A stretch of 64,000 nucleotides of DNA, taken from the NCBI GenBank assembly GCA_963712825.1, contig CAVQJP010000023.1, positions 310,001 to 374,000 on the forward strand, given 5' to 3'. The DNA comes from AP-15 sp963712825. GTDB lineage: Bacteria; Pseudomonadota; Alphaproteobacteria; ATCC43930; CGMCC-115725. Shown in pieces: positions 1-8,526 of the stretch (position 1 is its first letter; each line of letters starts with the position of its first letter). The position numbers were made by a program, and so were the translations under genes. The notes beneath the pieces were generated by a model. It saw nothing but the letters and a program-made list of their open reading frames with translations. It ran no database searches and had not been told where the DNA came from.

Positions 1-349
1 TGCGAATGAGACAGATGCTTCCGCTGTTGCTCGTCGTCGCGGGATGGCTTCGGCGCTCCGCTCCTCGCAATGACAATCGTTTACGTGCATTGGGAGCGCA
101 GCGAAGCAATCTCGGTGTCACGATGCCGCGAAACCACGCGTTCCGACCGCACCACCAGCTATAGCTGTGGCGAGAAAACATGGGGCGTTTACCTGGTCTT
201 CCAATAAAAAGCAGCCAAACCCCGCCTTGGTCGCCCCCGGAAATGGGCCGACTTCTTCTTGAACGGGCCGTGGGTTTCCAAAGACTTCATGAGCGCGCGG
301 GCCCAGCCTGCGGCGGAAGAGCGCGAACCGCTCTGATGCTGACGGCGAA
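1..349. other. Intergenic region with two half-copies of palindromic repeat A
   Basis: I see no convincing gene here. Positions 42-74 carry the right half and positions 87-115 the left half of the repeat seen whole at 6156-6243 and 50799-50883, arranged back to back. The rest is unremarkable leader sequence before the slipin gene. Reading frames that cross this stretch have arginine- and alanine-rich translations typical of antisense frames in high-GC DNA. Confidence 0.6.
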
Positions 350-1270
350 ATGAGCCCGAACCCGATCTCGCTCGCGATCGTCTTTGTTCTCGCCGGGCTC
401 GGCGTGCTGGCGATCCTCGCCGGGTACATCGCGGTTGGCGTCGTGTTGATCATTTTCGCCGTGACTGTCCTGACCGCGCTCAAAATGGCGCAGCAATGGG
501 AGCGGGCGATTGTTCTTCGCGCCGGCCGGTTCCTCGCGGTCAAGGGACCCGGGCTGTTTGTGATCGTCCCGATCCTCGACAGTGTTGCAGCAATCGTCGA
601 CACCCGGCTGCGCACGACCCAGTTTGTCGCCGAGCGGACCCTGACCAGAGATACGGTTCCGGTCGATGTCGACGCGATCATCTTCTGGACGGTGGTCGAC
701 GCGAACCGCGCGGCGCTCGAAGTCGTCAGCTATGGCGACGCGATCGCCTGGGCGGCGCAGACCTCGTTGCGCGAGATGATCGGCGGCGCCGACCTCGCGA
801 TGCTGCTGTCGAACCGCAAGGCGATGGACGCCGAGTTGCGCGAGTCGATCTATGCCAAGACCGCGGATTGGGGGATCGACGTCAAATCGGTCGAAATCCG
901 CGACGTCAAAATCCCGGTCGCGTTGCAGGATGCGATGAGCCGCCAGGCGCAGGCCGAGCGCGAACGCCAGGCGCGCGTGATCCTCGGCGCCGCCGAGGCC
1001 GAGATTGCCGACAAATTCGCCGAGGCGGCGCGGACCTATGCCGACAACCCGGTTGCCCTCCACCTGCGCGGCATGAACATGCTTTATGAGAGCGTCAAGG
1101 AGCGCGGCAGCACGATCATCGTGCCGAGCAGTGCCGTCGACAGCATGAATCTGGGCGGCCTCGCCGGCATGGCGGCGCTGGCGCAGGCGCAAGCGCAGAG
1201 GGGCGCCGCGCCCGAGCCGGAAGCTGCGACAACACCGGGGCCGTGGTCGCCTCCTGCCGCGTCGCGATAG
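350..1270 (+). CDS. Slipin / stomatin-like SPFH-domain membrane protein
   Basis: A 306-residue protein. Residues 1-45 form one or two hydrophobic segments. An SPFH/Band-7 domain follows from about residue 45 (QQWERAIVLRAGRF, then GLFVIVPILDS) to about 205, ending in the stretch KIPVALQDAMSRQAQAERER typical of slipins. A coiled, Ala/Glu-rich region and a loose C-terminal tail complete it. Slipins scaffold inner-membrane microdomains and usually partner an NfeD protease-like protein. No NfeD gene lies in the 349 bases upstream or directly downstream, so a partner, if any, is elsewhere. The family call is firm; the specific role is not known. Confidence 0.93.
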   Translation: MSPNPISLAIVFVLAGLGVLAILAGYIAVGVVLIIFAVTVLTALKMAQQWERAIVLRAGRFLAVKGPGLFVIVPILDSVAAIVDTRLRTTQFVAERTLTRDTVPVDVDAIIFWTVVDANRAALEVVSYGDAIAWAAQTSLREMIGGADLAMLLSNRKAMDAELRESIYAKTADWGIDVKSVEIRDVKIPVALQDAMSRQAQAERERQARVILGAAEAEIADKFAEAARTYADNPVALHLRGMNMLYESVKERGSTIIVPSSAVDSMNLGGLAGMAALAQAQAQRGAAPEPEAATTPGPWSPPAASR

Positions 1271-1617
1271 CGGTTGCCAATTTGGGGCGATCGCTACTGC
1301 TGCTGTTCAACCGATCGCAACTTTTTGTTTGTGCTGCTCGCGGGAAGCAGCTCGGAAGAATTCGTGAAAAGCCCGTGCGTCCTTCGAGACGGCCGCTTCG
1401 CCGCCTCCTCAGGATGAGGAACTGCTCAATCTTATCAAAGATGTTCCTCATGCTGAGAAGCGCCCAACGGGCGCGTCTCGAAGCACGCACAATGGCAATG
1501 CAGCAATTCTTTCACGCGCTCGAATGCGGGATCCAGATGACCGTGGGCACCGGCCTTCGCCGGTGTGGTAAGACCAAATTGGTGCGGATCGGTTGCGACT
1601 TATCCGCTGGATACTGC
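1271..1617. other. Intergenic region containing palindromic repeat B
   Basis: No gene is supported between the slipin and ruvX, which are convergent. The middle is occupied by the inverted repeat at 1375-1490. The rest has no recognisable element; no U-tract terminator is visible. Confidence 0.6.
1375..1490. repeat. Palindromic repeat B, copy 1
   Basis: An inverted repeat about 116 bp long. The outer arms GTGCGTCCTTCGAGACG and CGTCTCGAAGCACGCAC are near-complementary, and inner arms around CTCCTCAGGATGAGGAA and TTCCTCATGCTGAGAAG pair as well. A second copy, in the opposite orientation, lies at 21497-21612. It is non-coding and resembles mobile palindromic intergenic elements of alphaproteobacterial chromosomes. 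Confidence 0.85.
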
Positions 1618-2088
1618 TCAGTGCGCGGTTCGGCCGAGGAAATCGAGGCAGCCTTGGAGGATGTAGGCGGCGGCGACGCGGTCGACGATTTCGGCGCGGC
1701 GCTTGCGGGTCATGTCGGCGGCGATCATCTGGCGGGTGACCGCCGCGGTCGACAGCCGCTCGTCCCAGAATGCGACCGGCAGGTCGCGCAACGCGACGAC
1801 GTTGCGGGCGAACTGGCGCACCGACTGGGTGCGTGGGCTGTCGCCGCCGGCCAGGGTCAACGGCAGGCCGACGACGAGACCGCCTACTCCGTGGAGGTCA
1901 GCGAGGGCGAAGAGCCGCGCCGCGTCGTCGTGGAAGCGCCGCCGGCGGATCGTTTCGAGCGGGCTCGCGATGATCCGGCGGGTGTCGGAGAGGGCAAGGC
2001 CGACCGTCTTGGTGCCGACATCGAGGCCCATCAGGCGCAGCCCCGCCGGCACGGCATCGTGGAGCGCGGCAGGGTCGGCTAGAATCAT
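1618..2088 (-). CDS. ruvX: Putative pre-16S rRNA nuclease / Holliday junction resolvase homologue RuvX (YqgF)
   Basis: 156 residues, the usual size for the family. The RNase H-like fold starts with LRLMGLDVGTKTVGLALSD, which carries the first catalytic Asp; a later conserved stretch reads VVGLPL and another FWDERLST, with the acidic residues expected for YqgF. The family processes the 5' end of 16S rRNA and was earlier proposed as a Holliday junction resolvase. It is transcribed divergently from gatC with 67 bases between the starts, an arrangement common in alphaproteobacteria. The start at 2088 gives the normal N-terminal extension before the first strand. Confidence 0.93.
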   Translation of the reverse strand: MILADPAALHDAVPAGLRLMGLDVGTKTVGLALSDTRRIIASPLETIRRRRFHDDAARLFALADLHGVGGLVVGLPLTLAGGDSPRTQSVRQFARNVVALRDLPVAFWDERLSTAAVTRQMIAADMTRKRRAEIVDRVAAAYILQGCLDFLGRTAH

Positions 2089-2155
2089 CGTCCACGATAT
2101 CCTATTTTACGTGTCCTGGGCGGTGGGTTTCGGAGCCTTAAGTTTTGGAAAGAAC

Positions 2156-2458
2156 ATGGCGTTAGACCCGGCCGCCGTAGCGCATATCGCCGCTTTGGCG
2201 CGGATCAGGCTTGCCGAGGCCGAGCTCGAACCGTTGGCGCGCGAGCTGTCCCAGATACTGAGCTGGGTCGAGCAGCTGAACGAGGTCGACACCAGCGCGG
2301 TGGCGCCGATGGCGAGTGTCGCCGCGAGCGGGCTGCCGATGCGCGAGGACCGGGTGACCGACGGCGATTGCCGCGAGGCGATCCTCGGCAACGCCCCGCA
2401 CAGCGCACCCAATGCGGCCAACCGGGGCTTCTTCGCCGTGCCCAAGGTGATCGAGTGA
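2156..2458 (+). CDS. gatC: Asp-tRNA(Asn)/Glu-tRNA(Gln) amidotransferase subunit C
   Basis: 100 residues. It starts MALDPAAVAHIAALARIRL, the classic GatC N-terminus, and ends GFFAVPKVIE as GatC proteins do. GatC bridges GatA and GatB in the amidotransferase that converts misacylated Glu-tRNA(Gln) or Asp-tRNA(Asn) to the amide form. The stop overlaps the gatA start (GTGA), so the two are translationally coupled. Longer upstream starts in this frame would run antisense through ruvX, so the ATG at 2156 is preferred. Confidence 0.96.
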   Translation: MALDPAAVAHIAALARIRLAEAELEPLARELSQILSWVEQLNEVDTSAVAPMASVAASGLPMREDRVTDGDCREAILGNAPHSAPNAANRGFFAVPKVIE

Positions 2459-3963
2459 GCGGTTTGCTGACCGCGTTGAGCCTCGCCGAGGCGCGCGACG
2501 GGCTCGCCCGCAGGGAATTCTCGGCGCGCGAATTGACCGGAAGCTATATCCGCGCGGTCGAGGCGGCGCGGCCATTGAACGCCTTTATCACCGAGACGCC
2601 GGAACAGGCATTGGCGATGGCCGAAGCCGCCGACAAGCGGTTGGCCCGCGGCGAGGGCGGGCTGCTCGAGGGCATCCCGATTGCGGTCAAGGACCTTTAT
2701 TGCACCAAGGGGGTGCTGACGACGGCCGGCTCGCACATTCTCGACGGGTTTTGTCCGCCTTATGAATCGACCGTGACCGAAAAGCTGTGGCAGGCGGGTG
2801 CGGTCATGCTTGGGAAGGCCAATCTCGACGAATTCGCGATGGGCTCGTCAAACATGACGAGCTTTTACGGGCCCGTTGAAAACCCGTGGCGCAGAGAATC
2901 CGAGCGCGGTGTGGGTGACAATCGGCCGCTGGTGCCGGGCGGCTCGTCGGGCGGCTCGTCGGCGGCGGTGGCGGCGCGGGCGGCCGCGGCGGCGACCGGC
3001 ACCGACACCGGCGGCTCGATCCGCCAGCCGGCGAGCTTTTGCGGGATTGTCGGGCTGAAGCCCACTTATGGCCGGTGCTCGCGCTGGGGGGTGGTCGCCT
3101 ACGCCTCCTCGCTCGACCATCCCGGGCCGATGACGCGCACCGTGCGCGACGCGGCGATCATGCTGCGCGCCATGGCCGGCCACGACCCGAAGGATTCGAC
3201 GTCCGCGCCATTGCCGGTGCCGGATTACGAGGCGGCGTTGACCGGGGACGTCCGCGGGCTGCGCATCGGCATCCCGCGCGAATTTCGCGCCGACGGCATG
3301 CCCGAGGACATCGAGGCGCTGTGGCAGCAGGGTTCGGAATGGCTGCGAGCGTCAGGCGCCGAGCCGGTCGAGATCAGCCTGCCGCACACCAAATACGCCT
3401 TGCCGGCCTACTACATCATCGCCCCGGCCGAGGCGTCGTCGAACCTTGCGCGCTATGACGGGGTGCGCTTTGGGTTGCGGGTCGAGGGCAAGACCCTCGA
3501 CGAGATGTACGAATTGACCCGCGCCGCCGGGTTTGGCGCCGAAACCCGCCGCCGCGTGCTGATCGGCACCTACGTGCTGTCGGCCGGCTATTACGACGCC
3601 TATTACCTGAAGGCGCAGCGCGTGCGCGCGCTGGTCGCGCGCGATTTCGCCGACGCATTCGAGCGGGTCGACTGCATCCTCGCACCGACGGCACCCTCGG
3701 CCGCCTTCGCCATCGGCGAGAACAGCGACGACCCGGTCGCGATGTACCTGAACGACCTCTTCACCGTGCCGGCGAACCTCGCCGGATTGCCGGCGATCTC
3801 GGTCCCGGCCGGGCTGTCTGCCGACGGATTGCCGCTCGGCTTGCAGATCATCGGCCGCGCCTTTGACGAGGAGGGCGTGCTGCGCGTCGCCGGCGTGATG
3901 GAGAGCGCGGCGCAATTTTGCCATCTGCCCAGCTTTGTCGCGGGCGCGCCGGAACCAGCCTGA
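2455..3963 (+). CDS. gatA: Asp-tRNA(Asn)/Glu-tRNA(Gln) amidotransferase subunit A
   Basis: 502 residues from a GTG start that overlaps the gatC stop by four bases. This is the glutaminase subunit of the transamidosome. The amidase-signature catalytic triad is visible: Lys79 in GIPIAVKDLY, the cis-Ser near 164 in the PGGSSGGSS stretch, and the nucleophile Ser188 in GTDTGGSIRQPA. Length matches the family. It hydrolyses glutamine and channels ammonia to GatB. The GTG start was chosen over an upstream in-frame ATG at 2368, which would lie deep inside gatC. Confidence 0.97.
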   Translation: MSGLLTALSLAEARDGLARREFSARELTGSYIRAVEAARPLNAFITETPEQALAMAEAADKRLARGEGGLLEGIPIAVKDLYCTKGVLTTAGSHILDGFCPPYESTVTEKLWQAGAVMLGKANLDEFAMGSSNMTSFYGPVENPWRRESERGVGDNRPLVPGGSSGGSSAAVAARAAAAATGTDTGGSIRQPASFCGIVGLKPTYGRCSRWGVVAYASSLDHPGPMTRTVRDAAIMLRAMAGHDPKDSTSAPLPVPDYEAALTGDVRGLRIGIPREFRADGMPEDIEALWQQGSEWLRASGAEPVEISLPHTKYALPAYYIIAPAEASSNLARYDGVRFGLRVEGKTLDEMYELTRAAGFGAETRRRVLIGTYVLSAGYYDAYYLKAQRVRALVARDFADAFERVDCILAPTAPSAAFAIGENSDDPVAMYLNDLFTVPANLAGLPAISVPAGLSADGLPLGLQIIGRAFDEEGVLRVAGVMESAAQFCHLPSFVAGAPEPA

Positions 3964-4296
3964 GCAGCGGTGGTCACGGGTGACACTCTCGCCTGGATTT
4001 GACCTATCGATGCTCGCCCCGGACAAGCTTTCCGGGGCTGCCGCAGGCACCAGCAGATCGGTCACGAAACCGGCTAGGCCCCCGTATGGGTGTACCTGCA
4101 ACTGTAGGGCGGATGCGGACGACAGTATGCCCGGGAACCTTGATGCGAGCCTGCCTCTGTTCGCCTTCGCGACGGCCACGGCCGCGGATTGCGAAATAGC
4201 GGCAAAGCAGGGCAAACGAGAGGCGACCAGAATTCTTCGCATGAAGCCGAAGCATGTAAAGTGTCGATGTACCGGCTAGAACGGAGCGATATCGCA
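3964..4296. other. Intergenic region between gatA and the small orphan gene
   Basis: No gene is supported. A perfect 7-bp inverted repeat (CCCCGGA/TCCGGGG, 7-nt loop) at 4017-4037 could form a hairpin 54 bases after the gatA stop. From about 4150 the base composition becomes visibly less GC-rich and stays so to about 4600. Confidence 0.5.
4017..4037 (+). terminator. Hairpin downstream of gatA
   Basis: Perfect 7-bp arms CCCCGGA and TCCGGGG with a 7-nt loop, 54 bases after the gatA stop. There is no T-run after it, so intrinsic termination is only a possibility; it may instead stabilise the gatCA message. Confidence 0.3.
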
Positions 4297-4518
4297 ATGC
4301 CTGATTTAGAACCTGGTAGGCTGGTGATCCTGACCAATGCGCCGCCCTCGCTGTTAAGAGGATTACCCAAAGAAGACCAAACTGCCATACGATCGATTGT
4401 TGGAAAGCCTGTTACCCTAGCGGGTTTCAGCTATGGTCAGGCTGAACTGGAGTTCACTGACTCGCAAGGTGATGACCATACGATCTGGGTTGAAAGAAAT
4501 CTGATAAGAGCCGTCTGA
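4297..4518 (+). CDS. Conserved small hypothetical protein, AT-richer than its neighbours
   Basis: 73 residues from the ATG at 4297, which has GGAG ten bases upstream. It opens MPDLEPGRLVILTNAPPSLL and ends ELEFTDSQGDDHTIWVERNLIRAV. It is acidic, with no signal peptide or membrane segment, and the strand-turn-strand end suggests a small beta-rich fold. Small proteins of this general form are known to me from rhizobial genomes but have no assigned function. Its composition is clearly less GC-rich than gatA and gatB on either side, which suggests separate acquisition between two halves of the gat locus. In-frame starts at 4189 and 4267 are possible but lack a ribosome binding site. Confidence 0.75.
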   Translation: MPDLEPGRLVILTNAPPSLLRGLPKEDQTAIRSIVGKPVTLAGFSYGQAELEFTDSQGDDHTIWVERNLIRAV

Positions 4519-4657
4519 TTGCCGGTGGGGCTTCGTCGCCGACCCCTGGTGTTAGTAATAGTGAAGCGGAAATTTGTCCGCCAACTCCGCACATCATTGT
4601 GAGCCACCACGGGCGGAAGGGCCATCCTCCGCTTCGCTTTTTGAGCTAGAGGTTCCC

Positions 4658-6112
4658 GTGACCACACTGATCGAAGGCCGCACCGGCCAGTGGGAGACCG
4701 TGATCGGGCTGGAAGTGCATGCCCAGGTGGTCTCCAAGGCGAAACTGTTTTCGGGGGCGGCGACCGCGTTCGGGGCCGAGCCCAACACCCAGGTCTCGCC
4801 GGTCGACGCGGCTTTTCCCGGCATGCTGCCGGTCATCAACCGGGTCTGCGTCGAGCAGGCGGTCAAGACCGGGCTCGGCCTCGACGGCGAGATCAACCTG
4901 ACGAGCGTCTTCGACCGCAAGAACTACTTCTACCCCGACCTGCCGGCGGGCTATCAGATCTCGCAATATCTGCAGCCGGTGGTCGGGCATGGCCGGGTCG
5001 TGCTCGACATGCCCGACGGGCGCGCGCGCGAGATCGGCATCACCCGCCTGCACCTGGAGCAGGACGCCGGCAAAAGCCTGCACGACCAGCATCCGAGCCT
5101 GACTTTTGTCGATCTCAACCGCGCCGGTGTCGGGCTGATGGAGATCGTCTCCGAGCCCGATCTGAGGAGCGCCGAGGAGGCAGGGCTCTACCTGCGCAAG
5201 CTGCGCTCGATCCTGCGCTATCTCGGCACCTGCGACGGCAACATGGAGGAAGGCTCGCTGCGCTGCGACGCCAACGTCTCGGTGCGCCGCCCCGGCGAGC
5301 CCTATGGCACGCGCTGCGAGATCAAGAACTTGAACTCGGTGCGCTATGTGATGCAGGCGATCGAATACGAGGCGCGTCGCCAGGTCGAATTGCTCGAGGA
5401 GGGCGGCCGGGTAGCGCAGCAGACCCGCCTCTATGATGCGGGTCGCGGGGTCACCCGGCCGATGCGCTCAAAGGAAGAGGCGCACGACTACCGCTATTTC
5501 CCCGACCCCGATTTGTTGCCTTTGGTGCTCGACCGTGACTGGGTCGACGGGCTGCGCGCCGGGCTGCCGGAATTGCCGGATGCGAAAAAGGCGCGGTTCG
5601 TCGCGGCGCTCGGGCTGTTGCCGGAGGATGCGGCGGTGCTGGTCGCCGAGCAGGCGGCGGCATTGTTTTTCGAGCAGGTCGCCGCGGCCCGCGACCCCAA
5701 GGCCGCAGCGAACTGGGTCACCGGCGACCTGTTTGCGGCGTTGAATCGGCTCGGCATCGGGATCGAGCAGTCGCCGGTGTCGCCGGAGCAGCTCGGCGCG
5801 CTGATCGACCTGATCGGCGACGGCACGATTTCCGGCCGGCTCGCCAAGGACGTCTTCGCCGAAATGGTCGCGACCGGCGCCGATCCCGCCGCGATCGTCG
5901 AGGAAAAAGGGCTGCGTCAGGTCACCGACGAAGGTGCGATCGCCGCCGCGGTCGACGCAGTCCTCGCGCGCGAGGCCGACAAAGTCGCCGAATACCGCGC
6001 TGGCCGCGACAAGCTCTACGGCTTTTTTGTCGGCCAGATCATGCGCTTGACCCAAGGCAAAGCCAACCCCGCCCTCGTCAACGAATTGCTGAAGGGGAAG
6101 TTGGCAGGATAG
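4658..6112 (+). CDS. gatB: Asp-tRNA(Asn)/Glu-tRNA(Gln) amidotransferase subunit B
   Basis: 484 residues from the GTG at 4658. The GatB hallmark WETVIGLEVHAQ follows the start, and the kinase-like transamidation domain runs to about residue 290 (HDYRYFPDPDLLPL). The C-terminal YqeY-like tail ends QGKANPALVNELL, as is typical. GatB phosphorylates the misacylated tRNA glutamyl or aspartyl group and amidates it. It is separated from gatCA by the small orphan gene at 4297-4518. An upstream ATG in frame (4574) would add an unconserved, low-complexity leader, so the GTG is preferred. Confidence 0.97.
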   Translation: MTTLIEGRTGQWETVIGLEVHAQVVSKAKLFSGAATAFGAEPNTQVSPVDAAFPGMLPVINRVCVEQAVKTGLGLDGEINLTSVFDRKNYFYPDLPAGYQISQYLQPVVGHGRVVLDMPDGRAREIGITRLHLEQDAGKSLHDQHPSLTFVDLNRAGVGLMEIVSEPDLRSAEEAGLYLRKLRSILRYLGTCDGNMEEGSLRCDANVSVRRPGEPYGTRCEIKNLNSVRYVMQAIEYEARRQVELLEEGGRVAQQTRLYDAGRGVTRPMRSKEEAHDYRYFPDPDLLPLVLDRDWVDGLRAGLPELPDAKKARFVAALGLLPEDAAVLVAEQAAALFFEQVAAARDPKAAANWVTGDLFAALNRLGIGIEQSPVSPEQLGALIDLIGDGTISGRLAKDVFAEMVATGADPAAIVEEKGLRQVTDEGAIAAAVDAVLAREADKVAEYRAGRDKLYGFFVGQIMRLTQGKANPALVNELLKGKLAG

Positions 6113-6155
6113 CCGTCTCAGGCGATTTAACCGAACTGAACCGCATCACTCACCT

Positions 6156-6243
6156 GTCATTGCGAGCGCAGCGAAGCAATCTTGGAGATAGCGGCTCGTC
6201 AGCTCGGGATTGCTTCGTCGCGCGATGCGCGCCTCGCAATGAC
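6156..6243. repeat. Palindromic repeat A, complete copy 1
   Basis: The arms GTCATTGCGAG and CTCGCAATGAC are perfect inverted repeats, and inner segments GCAGCGAAGCAATC and GATTGCTTCG pair as well. It lies in the gap between convergent gatB and ilvD. A second complete copy lies at 50799-50883, and two half-copies lie at 42-115. Confidence 0.9.
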
Positions 6244-6254
6244 ATCTTTGGGGG

Positions 6255-7991
6255 CTAAATATCCGCGTACACGTGAGTTTCGGCGCGGGCGCCGGGGTGG
6301 GTGACCGCACCCTGCTCGGCGTCGCCGACGGTTTGCGCGTACTTCCACAAGGTGCCCGACTGGTAGTTGTTGCGGCGCGCGCTCCACAATTGGCGGCGCT
6401 CGGCCAATTCGGCCGCGCTCAGCGCCACCTCGAGCGTGCCGGCGACGGCGTCGATCGCGATCATGTCGCCGTCGCGGAGCAGCCCGATCGGGCCGCCCGT
6501 CGCCGCCTCCGGTCCGACATGGCCGATGCAAAACCCGTGGGTGGCACCCGAGAAGCGGCCGTCGGTCAACAGCGCCACCTTGTCGCCCATGCCCTGGCCA
6601 TAGAGGGCGGCGGTCGTCGACAGCATCTCGCGCATGCCGGGTCCGCCGCGCGGCCCTTCATAGCGGATCACGATCACGTCGCCCTCGCTGTAGCGGCGCC
6701 TGTCGACCGCCGCGAACGCGTCCTCCTCGCGGTCGAAGCAGCGCGCCGGGCCGGTAAAGCGCAGATTCGTCATGCCGGCGACTTTGACGATCGCCCCCTG
6801 CGGCGCGAGGTTCCCTTTCAGCACCATCAACCCGCCGGTCGGCGACAACGGCGCCGAGGTCGTCCGCACCACGTCCTGGCCGGTCGGCATCACGACGTCG
6901 CGCAGGTTTTCGGCGACGGTCTTGCCGGTCACGGTCATGCAGTCGCCGTGCAGATGGCCGCCGTCGAGCAGCGCCTTCATCAGCACCGGGACGCCGCCGA
7001 TGTCGTGCAAATCCTTCATCACATAGCGGCCGCCCGGCTTCATATCGGCGATATAGGGGGTGCGCTTGCAGATCTCGCCAAAGGCGTGCAGGTCGAAATC
7101 GATGCCGGCCTCGTGGGCGATCGCCGGGATGTGCAACCCGCCATTGGTCGAACCGCCGGCCGCGGCGACCACGGTTGCGGCGTTCTCGATCGCCTCGCGG
7201 GTGACAATGTCGCGCGGACGAAGGTTGCGCCGCAGCAATTCCATGACCGCCTGGCCCGAGGCTTCGGCATAGGCGTCGCGCGAATCGTAGGGCGCCGGGG
7301 CGCCGGCCGAGCCGGGAAGCGCGAGGCCGATCGCCTCCGACACGCAGGCCATCGTGTTGGCGGTAAAGAGGCCGCCGCACGAGCCGGCCGACGGACAGGC
7401 GGCGCATTCGAGCTCGTGCAATTCCTCATCCGACAACTTGCCGATGCTGTGCGAGCCGACCGCCTCGAACACGTCGCCGATCGTCACGTCCTTCCCTTTG
7501 AAGCGCCCGGGCAGGATCGAGCCGCCATACATGAAAACCGACGGCACGTTGAGCCGGATCATCGCCATCATCAGACCGGGCAGCGACTTGTCGCAGCCGG
7601 CGAACCCGACGAGCGCGTCGTAGCAATGCCCGCGCATCGACAATTCGACCGAGTTGGCGATGACCTCGCGGCTGACGAGCGACGACTTCATCCCCTCATG
7701 GCCCATCGCGATCCCGTCGGTGACGGTGATCGTGGTGAATTCGCGCGGCGTCCCGCCCGAAGCGGCGACGCCTTTTTTTGCGGCCTGCGCCTGGCGCGAC
7801 AGCGAGATGTTGCACGGCGCCGACTCGTTCCAGGTCGTGGCGACGCCGACGAGCGGCTGTGCGATCTGCTCGTCGGTCAGCCCCATCGAGTACAGAAACG
7901 AGCGGTGCGGCGCCCGCTCGGGGCCGATCGTCACATGCCGGCTCGGCATGCGCGACTTGTCGAAACTGGGTTTGCGGGCGTCGTCCGGCAT
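6255..7991 (-). CDS. ilvD: Dihydroxy-acid dehydratase
   Basis: 578 residues. It dehydrates 2,3-dihydroxy-isovalerate and -methylvalerate to the 2-keto acids in valine and isoleucine synthesis. Conserved Fe-S ligand motifs are present: SAPCNISL, GFAGCDKSLPG and SAGSCGGLFTANTM. The C-terminal signature TDGRFSGATHGFCIGHVGPE is intact. The ATG at 7991 has GGGAG nine bases upstream. An internal Met at the MPSRHVT segment is also a common family start. One base separates this ATG from the stop of the small membrane-protein reading frame upstream, so the two may be co-transcribed. Confidence 0.97.
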   Translation of the reverse strand: MPDDARKPSFDKSRMPSRHVTIGPERAPHRSFLYSMGLTDEQIAQPLVGVATTWNESAPCNISLSRQAQAAKKGVAASGGTPREFTTITVTDGIAMGHEGMKSSLVSREVIANSVELSMRGHCYDALVGFAGCDKSLPGLMMAMIRLNVPSVFMYGGSILPGRFKGKDVTIGDVFEAVGSHSIGKLSDEELHELECAACPSAGSCGGLFTANTMACVSEAIGLALPGSAGAPAPYDSRDAYAEASGQAVMELLRRNLRPRDIVTREAIENAATVVAAAGGSTNGGLHIPAIAHEAGIDFDLHAFGEICKRTPYIADMKPGGRYVMKDLHDIGGVPVLMKALLDGGHLHGDCMTVTGKTVAENLRDVVMPTGQDVVRTTSAPLSPTGGLMVLKGNLAPQGAIVKVAGMTNLRFTGPARCFDREEDAFAAVDRRRYSEGDVIVIRYEGPRGGPGMREMLSTTAALYGQGMGDKVALLTDGRFSGATHGFCIGHVGPEAATGGPIGLLRDGDMIAIDAVAGTLEVALSAAELAERRQLWSARRNNYQSGTLWKYAQTVGDAEQGAVTHPGARAETHVYADI

Positions 7992-7992
7992 T

Positions 7993-8379
7993 TCAGCATC
8001 TCCCGTATCTATGGGCTTCGGCGCGGCGGGCTTCGGCGCGATCGGCTTTGGCGGCGGCCACCGTAGCGGCGGCGCCGAGGCTGATCAATGCTCCGCCGCG
8101 AAGGTGCTCGCCGGGAGCCGCGAGGGTCAGCAGGGCAAAGCATCCCACGGCAGTCGTCAGGCAAACAAGCCAGGCGCCGATCACCTCGCGGGCTCCCGAG
8201 GAAAGACGAGGCGTGGGATGGGATCCTCGCGCTTTTGCCGAAATCGGTGCGCCAGCCGCGGAGACTTGCGGATCGAGCGGGGTCGTGCGCGCCGGAAACA
8301 ACGGATGCCGGTATCGCGACACGACGCATCGACTGACCGGCGGCGCGCCCGGCGGCTCCGTCTCTTCACAATCGAACAT
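7993..8379 (-). CDS. Small putative membrane protein upstream of ilvD
   Basis: 128 residues from an ATG at 8379 with GGAG eight bases upstream. The N-terminal 65 residues are polar and Pro/Arg-rich. One clear hydrophobic segment follows (EVIGAWLVCLTTAVGCFALLT) and a second weaker one near the C-terminus (GGALISLGAAATVAAA). I do not recognise a family. Support comes from the ribosome binding site, the hydrophobic segments, and the stop lying one base before the ilvD ATG. Against it, the N-terminal composition could be that of a non-coding frame. Low to moderate confidence. Confidence 0.4.
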   Translation of the reverse strand: MFDCEETEPPGAPPVSRCVVSRYRHPLFPARTTPLDPQVSAAGAPISAKARGSHPTPRLSSGAREVIGAWLVCLTTAVGCFALLTLAAPGEHLRGGALISLGAAATVAAAKADRAEARRAEAHRYGRC

Positions 8380-8526
8380 CGCCCGTTCTCCGCGTTGACG
8401 CAATCTGTTGGCGCTGATGCAGACCGGCCCGCTTGCGGCTTTATTCCGCCTTGATGCGGGGCGATTCCAGCTTGCATCGCGGCGGCAGACGCCTCTATCT
8501 CGTCCCGCTTTCCGGAAGGAGCGGGG

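Noticed and set aside
118..681. Long minus-strand frame overlapping the slipin gene start
   Set aside because: Arg/Ala/Ser-rich text with no motif, and it is antisense to a clear SPFH protein.
1243..2082. 279-residue plus-strand frame across ruvX
   Set aside because: Antisense to RuvX and through repeat B; translation has no family features.
3935..4279. Plus-strand frame in the gatA-orphan gap
   Set aside because: No ribosome binding site, no family resemblance, and it overlaps the start of the better-supported small gene.
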